Below, piece by piece: positions 57,334 to 64,000 of a stretch of DNA of 64,000 nucleotides. The notes beneath the pieces are model-generated. The model was not told where the DNA came from, ran no database searches, and worked only from the letters and a program-made list of their open reading frames with translations. The position numbers were made by a program, and so were the translations under genes. The stretch is from Maricaulis salignorans (GTDB taxonomy: Bacteria > Pseudomonadota > Alphaproteobacteria > Caulobacterales > Maricaulaceae). Position 1 is the stretch's first letter, and every line of letters begins with the position of its first letter. The DNA lies in the NCBI RefSeq assembly GCF_900103475.1, contig NZ_FNHG01000019.1, positions 1 to 64,000 on the forward strand, written 5' to 3'.

Positions 57334-59214
57334 TCAGTCGGCGCTGCGCGCGGCGAGCGTGTCGGCGATATAGGCGTCGACCAGTTCCTCGAGCAGGGTC
57401 AGCGGCACCGAGCCATGGGTCAGGACCACATCGTGGAACTCGCCCCAGTCGAAATCATCGCCGAGCTGATCCATCGCCCGCTGGCGCAGTTCCAGAATGG
57501 TGAGCATGCCGATCTTGTAGGACACGGCCTGGCCGGGCCAGACGATGTAGCGGCGGATCTCGCTCTGGATATCGGTGTCGGCCATCGGCGTGTTTTCGGT
57601 CATGTAGTCGACGGCCTGCTGCTCGGTCCAGTGCAGATCGTGAATGCCGGTATCGACGACCAGACGCGCCGCCCGGAAGACTTCATAGGAGAGACGACCG
57701 AAATCCATATAGGGGTCGGTAAAGAAGCCCATGTCCTTGCCGAGATTTTCGGCATAGAGCGCCCAGCCCTCGCCATAGGCGGAATACCAGGTCAGGCGCT
57801 GGAACATCGGCGCGCCTTCGAGCTCCTGGGCCAGCGAGCTCTGGAAATGGTGGCCCGGCGCGCCCTCATGATAGGCGAGCGTTTCCATCTGATAGGTCGG
57901 GCTTTCGGCCATGTTGGCGAGGTTGATGTAATAGGCACCGGGGCGGGTGCCATCGAGCGAGCCGGGTTCGTAGAAGGCACCGGTCGCGGTGGTGATGCGG
58001 TATTCCTCGACGGCGCGCACTTCCAGGTCAGCCGCCGGCAATTGCCCGAAATAGTCGGGCGCCGCGTCCATGACGCGATCAATGATCGCGGTGGCGTCGG
58101 CGAGATAGGCGGCGCGGCCCTCATCGGTATCGGCATAGTAGAATTGCGGATCGGTGCGCAGGAAGGCGAAGAATTCCTGCAGCGTGCCTTCAAAGCCGAC
58201 CTGTTCCATGATGGCGCGCATTTCGCCATGGATGCGGGCAACCTCGTCCAGGCCGGTCTGGTGGATATCGGCCGCGCTGAGGTCGGTGCGGGTGGTGTAA
58301 TTGGTCAGCTGGCTGCGATAATATTCTCCGCCGTCGGGCAGGGCCCAGGCGCCGTCATTGCGGCCGTCGGCCAATTCGGCATGACGCTCCATCACCTCGA
58401 TCAGGTGCTGGTAGGCCGGTGCGACACCATCGGTCAGGGCCGTGATGGCCCGATCGATCAGACCGGTTTTCGCGGCATCATCGATTTCGAGCGCTTCGAC
58501 CTTGGCGCGGAAATCGGCCAGGATCGGCGAATCCACGCCAGTCTCGTCGAAGGGCGCCCCCGTGATGAAACGCTGTGCCGCTCCGATCACGATCGGATAG
58601 GCAAAGGCTGGCGCGACAATCCCGGCCTGGGCCTGCTCGTCGGCCTGCATGGTGTGGATTTCGAGCGTGTCGCCAAGGCTCGACAACCGGCTGAGATAAG
58701 CCTCGGCCTGATCGAGGTTTTCCACCTTGTGATAGCCGATCAGCAGGGTTGGCATGCCGGTGTGCGGGCCGAAGAACTGGGTGAAGGTATAATTATGGTC
58801 GCGGAACTCGCCCTGCTGGGCGTCGTTGGCGGCGATGAATTCGGCGAAGCGCCAGCTGACCTGGGCGTCTTCGGTCAGCGCGTCATACTCGAAATTTTCC
58901 TGCATATAGCGCAAGCGATCGGCGGCGCGCTGGAGCCCGGCGCGGAAGGCGGCCTCGGAGGGGTCATCCCATTGGCCATAGGCTTCCAGATCGTCGAGCA
59001 TGCCCAGATAGGTCTTGCCTTCGGGCGAGAAGGCGAGCTCGGCCGCGAACTGCTCGTCGAACCAGGCATTGAGACGCTCGGTCTCTGTCTGAACCGCAGC
59101 GGTCTCGGCGACGGAAGCGGCCGTTGGTGCGGCGGGAGCTTCGCTGGTTTGTGGCGAGCACGCGGCGAGTAGAACCAGTGCGCTGGTGCTGGTTAGAAAT
59201 GACCGAAATGACAT
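57334..59214 (-). CDS. DUF885 lipoprotein metallopeptidase, paralogue 3
   Basis: Lipoprotein of 626 residues (signal ending LVLLAAC). Motifs H449-EGAPGHH-F-Q and YGEGWALYAENLG; also MPTLLIGYHKVENLDQAEAY and DWGEFHDVVLTHGSVPLTLL at the same positions as in paralogue 2. It is nearest to fliQ, from which it is divergent across 112 bases. Its own promoter must lie there; the transcript is likely ended by the hairpin at 57294-57324. Confidence 0.88.
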   Translation of the reverse strand: MSFRSFLTSTSALVLLAACSPQTSEAPAAPTAASVAETAAVQTETERLNAWFDEQFAAELAFSPEGKTYLGMLDDLEAYGQWDDPSEAAFRAGLQRAADRLRYMQENFEYDALTEDAQVSWRFAEFIAANDAQQGEFRDHNYTFTQFFGPHTGMPTLLIGYHKVENLDQAEAYLSRLSSLGDTLEIHTMQADEQAQAGIVAPAFAYPIVIGAAQRFITGAPFDETGVDSPILADFRAKVEALEIDDAAKTGLIDRAITALTDGVAPAYQHLIEVMERHAELADGRNDGAWALPDGGEYYRSQLTNYTTRTDLSAADIHQTGLDEVARIHGEMRAIMEQVGFEGTLQEFFAFLRTDPQFYYADTDEGRAAYLADATAIIDRVMDAAPDYFGQLPAADLEVRAVEEYRITTATGAFYEPGSLDGTRPGAYYINLANMAESPTYQMETLAYHEGAPGHHFQSSLAQELEGAPMFQRLTWYSAYGEGWALYAENLGKDMGFFTDPYMDFGRLSYEVFRAARLVVDTGIHDLHWTEQQAVDYMTENTPMADTDIQSEIRRYIVWPGQAVSYKIGMLTILELRQRAMDQLGDDFDWGEFHDVVLTHGSVPLTLLEELVDAYIADTLAARSAD

Positions 59215-59283
59215 GGCTGCTGATCCCCGGAAAGGTTAAGAATTGACTCTTTCTTAACGTGCCGGGGCCAAGCGTAAAGATAA

Positions 59284-59302
59284 TTAACCGTAACAACGAT
59301 TC
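59284..59302 (+). promoter_or_regulatory. fliQ upstream region with TTAACC and ACGATTC
   Basis: TTAACC at 59284 is a CtrA half-site only; no TTAA is found seven bases before it. ACGATTC (59296-59302) repeats the GANTC-containing element seen before fliX, flgB and fliL. Promoter status is tentative. Confidence 0.3.
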
Positions 59303-59326
59303 TCTTGACCGGCTGAGGCCTGACAC

Positions 59327-59590
59327 GTGACCGGACCTGAAGTCCTCGACTTTGCACGCGATGCTATCTGGCTGACTCTCGCCATGGCAGGTCCGATCAT
59401 GTTGACCGGGCTGACCGTCGGTATCGTGATCGCGCTCTTCCAGGCCCTGACCCAGATTCAGGAAATGACACTGGTCTTCGTGCCCAAGATCATCGCCATT
59501 TTCGTCTCGATGCTGATCTTCATGCCCCTGATGGGCGCGCTGTTGTCCGCCTTCATGGCCGGGGTCATCGAGCGGATCGTCAATCCATGA
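59327..59590 (+). CDS. fliQ: Flagellar export gate protein FliQ
   Basis: Gate subunit of 87 residues with two membrane helices (IMLTGLTVGIVIALFQALTQ; FVSMLIFMPLMGALLSAFMA) and the conserved IQEMTLVFVPKI between them. GTG start at 59327 with GAGG eight bases upstream. Overlaps fliR by four bases. Confidence 0.95.
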   Translation: MTGPEVLDFARDAIWLTLAMAGPIMLTGLTVGIVIALFQALTQIQEMTLVFVPKIIAIFVSMLIFMPLMGALLSAFMAGVIERIVNP

Positions 59591-60339
59591 TTCCTGATCT
59601 GCCAGGCCTGGTCTTCGCCGCCGGACTGGTGTTCGCGCGTGTCGGATCAATTCTGATGTTGATGCCCGGCTTTGCCGAACCGAGCATCCCGGTGCGGATC
59701 CGGCTTTCCTTTGCCTTGCTGGTCGCGCTGATTCTCGGCCCGATCATCTCGCCCATCCTGCCCCCGATGCCAGCGGAACCTCTGCCGATTGCCGGCCTGG
59801 TGATCGGTGAAATGCTGATCGGGCTGATGATTGGCGGCATTGCCCGCATGCTGATGGCGATGGCGGCGATTGCCGGCCAGGTAATCGGTATGCAGAGCGG
59901 GCTCGCCTTCGCCCAGACCTTCGATCCCTCCCAGGGGCAGCAGGGCGCGATTTTCGCCACCTTGCTCAACCTGACCTTCCTGATCCTGATGTTCGCGACC
60001 AATCTGCACCATCTGCTGCTCCTGACGACGAGTAATTCCTATCTCGTCTTCCCGCCGGGCGAATTGCCACCCATGGCCGATGCCGCTGCCTGGGCGCTGC
60101 AGGCCTTCACCGATGCCTTCCGGCTCGGCATCCAGATTGCGGCGCCGATGATCGTGTTCGGACTGGTTTTCTACCTGGCACTGGGCGTGCTCTCGCGCCT
60201 GATGCCGCAGGCCCAGATCTTCTTCATCGCCATGCCGTCCAACATCATGGTCGGCCTGTTCATCCTCACGATTTCGCTTGGCGCCATGAGCGCCGTCTGG
60301 CTCGACCGCATGCGCCAGTTCGCGATTGATCTGAACTGA
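59587..60339 (+). CDS. fliR: Flagellar export gate protein FliR
   Basis: Gate subunit of 250 residues with about six membrane helices: VFARVGSILMLMPGFAEPSI, LPIAGLVIGEMLIGLMIGGI and MVGLFILTISLGAMSAVWLD. SLLVF-like PVRIRLSFALLVALIL is typical. flhB follows after 10 bases. Confidence 0.95.
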   Translation: MIPDLPGLVFAAGLVFARVGSILMLMPGFAEPSIPVRIRLSFALLVALILGPIISPILPPMPAEPLPIAGLVIGEMLIGLMIGGIARMLMAMAAIAGQVIGMQSGLAFAQTFDPSQGQQGAIFATLLNLTFLILMFATNLHHLLLLTTSNSYLVFPPGELPPMADAAAWALQAFTDAFRLGIQIAAPMIVFGLVFYLALGVLSRLMPQAQIFFIAMPSNIMVGLFILTISLGAMSAVWLDRMRQFAIDLN

Positions 60340-60349
60340 GGGGGGCGAG

Positions 60350-61438
60350 ATGGCCGAAGGCGAAGACGAAAGTCAGAAAACCGAGGAACCGACCCAGAAA
60401 AAGCTCGATGATGCACGCGAGAAGGGCGATGTCGCCAAATCGCAGGAGATCCCCGGCTGGTTCATTCTGGCGGCCGGCCTGGCCCTGCTCAGCTTCATCT
60501 TCCCGTCGATGGCCCGCAATCTCGCCGGCGCGCTGGTCGTGTATCTCGAACAGCCTGACGCCTTCGCGGTGGAGCCACATGCCGTGCTCTCAATGATGCG
60601 TCAGACGGCCTGGCATGTCGCGGTGATTGTCGGTGTGCCGATCCTGGTGCTGGCCGGGGCCGGTTTCGCCGGACACTATCTGCAGCAAGGCATGATCTTC
60701 ACGACCGAGAAGATGCAACCCAAGCTGTCCAAGATCAATCCGGTCGAGGGTTTCAAACGCGTATTCGGGCCGCAGGGTGTCGCCAACTTCCTCAAGGGGA
60801 TTGGCAAGATGGCCCTGGTCGGGCTGGCGGTGTTTGTCGTGCTGTTCCCGAAGCGCGATCTGCTGGCCGGCATGCCCGCACTCGACGTCTCGGACATCCT
60901 GGTTCTGGTGCGTCAGATCTCGATTGAATTGATGCTCGCCTGTCTCGTGGTCTATGCGATGATCGCTGCGGCCGATTTTGCCTTCCAGAAACAGAGTTTC
61001 ATGAAGCGCAATCGCATGTCGAAACAGGAAATCAAGGACGAGCACAAGAATTCCGAGGGCGACCCCCACGTCAAGGCGAAGCTGCGCCAATTGCGTCATG
61101 AGCGCTCACAGCGCCGGATGATGGCGCGGGTGCCGGAGGCGACCGTCATCATCACCAATCCGACCCATTACGCGGTGGCGCTCCTGTATGAGCAGGGCAA
61201 GACCTCGGCACCGATCTGCCTCGCGCTGGGGGTGGATGAGGTTGCGCTGCGGATTCGCGAAATGGCGAAGGAGCATGACATCCCGATCGTCGAGGATCCG
61301 CCGCTGGCGCGGGCCCTGTTCGCGACCGCCGAGCTGGACCAGGAAATTCCCGTCGACCACTTCAAGGCCGTGGCCAAGATTATCGGCTATGTGCTGTCGC
61401 TTTCACGCGGTCGCGCACAATACGCTCCGAGCGAGTAG
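60350..61438 (+). CDS. flhB: Flagellar export switch protein FlhB
   Basis: Export-apparatus substrate-specificity switch of 362 residues. The hydrophilic N terminus EDESQKTEEPTQKKLDDARE is the family start, then four membrane helices, then the cytoplasmic domain with the autocleavage motif N270-PTH in VIITNPTHYAVALLY. GGGGG upstream of the ATG. cckA begins 39 bases after the stop, as in Caulobacter-like flhB-cckA neighbourhoods, though a small gene normally between them is absent here. Confidence 0.95.
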   Translation: MAEGEDESQKTEEPTQKKLDDAREKGDVAKSQEIPGWFILAAGLALLSFIFPSMARNLAGALVVYLEQPDAFAVEPHAVLSMMRQTAWHVAVIVGVPILVLAGAGFAGHYLQQGMIFTTEKMQPKLSKINPVEGFKRVFGPQGVANFLKGIGKMALVGLAVFVVLFPKRDLLAGMPALDVSDILVLVRQISIELMLACLVVYAMIAAADFAFQKQSFMKRNRMSKQEIKDEHKNSEGDPHVKAKLRQLRHERSQRRMMARVPEATVIITNPTHYAVALLYEQGKTSAPICLALGVDEVALRIREMAKEHDIPIVEDPPLARALFATAELDQEIPVDHFKAVAKIIGYVLSLSRGRAQYAPSE

Positions 61439-61477
61439 TCTGTACCCGACGTTTTTTGATTCGTGCTGGAGCCTCCC

Positions 61478-64000
61478 ATGGCTGAACTGCCCGCCCATGA
61501 TCCCGCCGCCCAGCAAGCCGCTGAGCGCAAGTCCTTCTGGTCGAAGCCCTTTGGCCGCGTCGCCTTCTGGGTCTGCGTCTTCATCGTCGTGCTGGCCGCC
61601 CTGGCGGCCCTGTTCGCCGCAGGTCAGGATGGCTGGCAGGGTTTCGTCCTGCTCTCGGGCCTGGCCGCGATCGGTTTCCTGGTGCTCTACGCCATCGCCG
61701 CCGGTGAAACCGCCGGGCGCAGCATGCGCAAACGCATCAATCAGAACCAGGCGCCCAGCCCGGCCATGCTGGCCGGCCAGGCGATGGAATCCTTTCCCGA
61801 TCCGGTCCTGATGACCGATCAACGCGGTGCAGCACGCTGGGCCAATGCGGCCTATCGCGAGCTGGCCAAGGCGACGACCGGTTTCGGCCAAAGCTTCGGC
61901 ATACCCGGGATTGACCGTATCTGGGCTGGCGCCGGTGGCGGTGATGGCGCGGTCTACCGGCTGGCCCGCGCCGCGGCGCGCGGCGAGGGCGCCTGCGAAA
62001 TGCTGCCGCCGCTCGACCTCGCCGATGGCGCGATCGGCCAGTTTCACCTCGAAGCCCTGCCGCAGCCCGACCAGATGATCCTGTGGCGGCTGACACCGAT
62101 CGGCGACCGCTCCATGGGCCAGGCCTCCTCCATGGCGGACTGGTCGCAGCACGCTCCGGTCGGCCTGTTCTCGCTGCGCGCCAGCGGCGAGATCGCGATG
62201 GGCAATGCGACCTTGCGCGAATGGCTCGGCCTGATTGATGGCCAGGGATTTCCCATGCTCGGCGATGTGCTGACCGGCGATGGCGCCAAATCGGTGCTGC
62301 AGACGCGGGGCGGCGAGGGCGTGACCCGTGTCGATTGCCGTCTGCGGGCCCGCGACGGCATTGAAAGCCCGGTCGTGGTGGCGATTGAATGGGCGCCCGG
62401 CGAACCGTCGATCGGCCGTGGCGTGCTCTATGGCATGTCCCCGACCGGCTCGCCGCCGGGTGTGGCCCAGTCGATGGGCGAGGCACGACCCGCCGGCCGC
62501 ACGCTCGATGACATGTTTGCCAGTGCGCCCTTCGGTGTTGTGCGCCTCGACGGCGCCGACCCGGAAAGCGCGATGATCGAGGACGTCAATCCGGCCCTGG
62601 TCCAGCTTTCGGGCGGCAAGGCGATCCCCGGGGTCAAGTTCCGCGAGATTTTCAACTGGGAAGACGGCCGTTCGGCGACTGATGCCTTTGCGGTCGCGAT
62701 GGCGGGCGGCAAGGAGCCGGCCGAGGCGCGGCTGGCGAGCGAGGCGGCGACCTATGTCCACCTCGCTTTTGCGCCGGCCCGAGGCGGCAAGCGCGTCGCC
62801 TACATTATTGATGTGACGGCGTGGAAGGAGCTCGAGCGGCAATTCTCCCAGGCCAACAAGATGCAGGCGGTTGGCCAGCTGGCCGGCGGTGTGGCGCACG
62901 ACTTCAACAATCTGCTCACCGCCGTGCGGCTCAATTGCGATGAATTGCTCAATCGTCACCCGGTCGGTGATCCCGATTATGGCGAGCTGCAATCGATCAA
63001 CCAGACCGTGGTTCGCGCCGCCGGCCTGGTGCGCAAACTGCTCGCCTTCTCGCGCAAGCAGACCTTCCGCATGGAAGCGATGGATATTGGCGATCTCCTG
63101 TCGGACGTCTCGGTCCTGTTGCGCCAGATCGTCGAAGAGACGGTACGGCTCGACATCATCCATGGCCGCGATGTGCCCCTGATCAAGGTCGATAAGGGCC
63201 AGCTGGAAACCGCCATTATCAATCTGGCTGCCAATGCCCGTGACGCCATGCGTGACCAGGGCGGTGGCTCGCTGGTGATCCGCACCTCGGTGCTCTCTGA
63301 TGAGGAAGTCCGCAAGGCCGGCGGCCCCAATCCGCGGCCGGGTCCCTGGGTGTCGATCGCCGTCAGCGATGAAGGCCATGGCATGGACGCCGAAACGCTG
63401 GAGAAGATCTTCGAGCCTTTCTTCACCACCAAGGAGGCGGGCAAGGGCACCGGTCTTGGCCTGGCGACCGTCTACGGCATCGTCAAGCAGTCGGGCGGTT
63501 TCCTGTTCGCCAATTCGGAAGTCGGCAAGGGCACGACTTTCACGATCTATCTGCCCGGACATGTGCCGAGCGAAGCGGAGACCGCCGAATTCAAACAGGC
63601 CGAAGAGGCGCGCACCGTCGAACCGGCGCCGTCCGACCTCTCCGGCCATGGCCGTATCCTGCTGGTCGAGGACGAGGATGCGGTGCGCAATATCGCCGCC
63701 AAGACCCTGGTCAAGCGCGGCTATGAGGTGGTCGAGGCCTGCGATGGCGAGGAGGCCTATGAGATCCTTGAGGATGATGAGGAAGGCTTTGACCTCCTTC
63801 TGTCCGATGTCGTGATGCCCGGGCTGGATGGCCCCGGCCTGCTGCAAAAGGCGCGGCATATGCTGACCGATACCCGCGTGGTCTTCATCTCCGGCTATGC
63901 CGCCGAGGAATTCTCCAAGACGCTGTCGGAAGAACAGGAAGTCTCCTTCCTGCCCAAACCCTTTACGCTGATCCAGCTGGCCGAGAAGGTGAAGCAGGAG
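61478..64000 (+). CDS. cckA: CckA hybrid sensor histidine kinase, 5' part
   Basis: Cell-cycle hybrid kinase, 841 residues visible; the 3' end is cut by the window. Two membrane helices lie at about 27-48 and 54-75, with PAS-like sensory segments up to about 450. The H-box H474 sits in [17 protein letters not shown], the ATPase motifs include [16 protein letters not shown] and [18 protein letters not shown], and the receiver domain starts near 727 ([11 protein letters not shown]) with phospho-acceptor D777 in [12 protein letters not shown] and KPFTL. CckA drives the ChpT-CtrA relay, and CtrA-type boxes are present before fliX and flgB in this window. The His-Asp spacing (303) is nearly that of Caulobacter CckA (H322, D623), so the extra ~150 residues are N-terminal. 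Confidence 0.94.
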   Translation, partial: MAELPAHDPAAQQAAERKSFWSKPFGRVAFWVCVFIVVLAALAALFAAGQDGWQGFVLLSGLAAIGFLVLYAIAAGETAGRSMRKRINQNQAPSPAMLAGQAMESFPDPVLMTDQRGAARWANAAYRELAKATTGFGQSFGIPGIDRIWAGAGGGDGAVYRLARAAARGEGACEMLPPLDLADGAIGQFHLEALPQPDQMILWRLTPIGDRSMGQASSMADWSQHAPVGLFSLRASGEIAMGNATLREWLGLIDGQGFPMLGDVLTGDGAKSVLQTRGGEGVTRVDCRLRARDGIESPVVVAIEWAPGEPSIGRGVLYGMSPTGSPPGVAQSMGEARPAGRTLDDMFASAPFGVVRLDGADPESAMIEDVNPALVQLSGGKAIPGVKFREIFNWEDGRSATDAFAVAMAGGKEPAEARLASEAATYVHLAFAPARGGKRVAYIIDVTAWKELERQFSQANKMQAVGQLAGGVAHDFNNLLTAVRLNCDELLNRHPVGDPDYGELQSINQTVVRAAGLVRKLLAFSRKQTFRMEAMDIGDLLSDVSVLLRQIVEETVRLDIIHGRDVPLIKVDKGQLETAIINLAANARDAMRDQGGGSLVIRTSVLSDEEVRKAGGPNPRPGPWVSIAVSDEGHGMDAETLEKIFEPFFTTKEAGKGTGLGLATVYGIVKQSGGFLFANSEVGKGTTFTIYLPGHVPSEAETAEFKQAEEARTVEPAPSDLSGHGRILLVEDEDAVRNIAAKTLVKRGYEVVEACDGEEAYEILEDDEEGFDLLLSDVVMPGLDGPGLLQKARHMLTDTRVVFISGYAAEEFSKTLSEEQEVSFLPKPFTLIQLAEKVKQE

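Noticed and set aside
56098-59172. Very long open frame (about 1024 codons) on the plus strand opposite the DUF885 genes
   Set aside because: It is antisense to three clear lipoprotein genes with signal peptides and zinc motifs. High-GC codon bias commonly leaves the complementary frame open; no family motif or ribosome site.
61403-63859. 818-codon open frame on the minus strand opposite cckA
   Set aside because: The plus strand encodes an unmistakable CckA kinase and receiver; the antisense frame has His/Arg/Asp-rich composition typical of GC shadow frames.

Overview
The window is high-GC alphaproteobacterial chromosome. It most resembles the Caulobacter/Maricaulis/Hyphomonas group of dimorphic, polarly flagellated bacteria. 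The evidence is the flbT-flaF pair, fliX divergent from flgI, flaEY-like and flbY-like genes, CtrA-type TTAA-N7-TTAA boxes, sigma-54 promoters with FlbD/ftr-like palindromes, the fliQ-fliR-flhB-cckA order, and several large TonB-dependent receptors. A species cannot be named from sequence alone; Maricaulis-like is my best guess.

Layout. Bases 1-16600 are general chromosome: the end of a TonB-dependent receptor, a chemotaxis receptor, an unrecognised protein, tRNA-Lys(CUU), an orphan Hpt protein, chorismate mutase, a GST, a Nudix hydrolase, a CoxE-like VWA protein, a second TonB receptor divergent from a TetR regulator, a diheme cytochrome/beta-helix lipoprotein pair, a hexapeptide acetyltransferase, a MoxR ATPase and a cupin protein. 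Bases 16601-23118 are a tightly overlapped minus-strand operon for a nonulosonic-acid-like sugar: a FlmG-like TPR glycosyltransferase, a PseG-like protein, a sulfotransferase, an ATP-grasp ligase, a SpsF-like nucleotidyltransferase and a short NeuB-like synthase without the SAF domain. Bases 23311-27938 hold flbT, flaF, three flagellin genes and flaG. Bases 28051-34739 are a pseudaminic-acid cluster (pseC, methylase, pseI, formyltransferase, pseG, pseB, CMP-transferase). Bases 34823-47313 hold a flaEY-like beta-propeller gene, flbY/flgJ/flgI, fliX, dksA, flgF-G-A-H, fliL-fliM, a DUF6468-type gene and a motE-like gene, followed by a 1138-residue TPR protein. Bases 50939-53308 carry fliP-fliO and flgB-flgC-fliE. 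Three tandem DUF885 lipoprotein peptidase paralogues (53399-59214) then interrupt the flagellar genes before fliQ-fliR-flhB and the start of cckA, which runs off the end.

How it fits together. CckA is the apex kinase of the CckA-ChpT-CtrA relay. CtrA-type boxes precede fliX and flgB and, in degenerate form, pseB. The later-class operons (flgF-G-A-H, flgI-flgJ-flbY and the three flagellins) each have a well-spaced sigma-54 promoter with a GGCA-N5-TGCC or related palindrome roughly 70-125 bp upstream, as expected for FlbD enhancers under FliX control. Flagellin synthesis (flbT/flaF), flagellin glycosylation (Pse genes plus the FlmG-like transferase) and the export gate (FliP, FliO, FliQ, FliR, FlhB) are therefore encoded together. 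The main novelty candidates are the second NulO-like operon with sulfotransferase and ATP-grasp genes, and the apparent replacement of PseH by a formyltransferase in the pse cluster.
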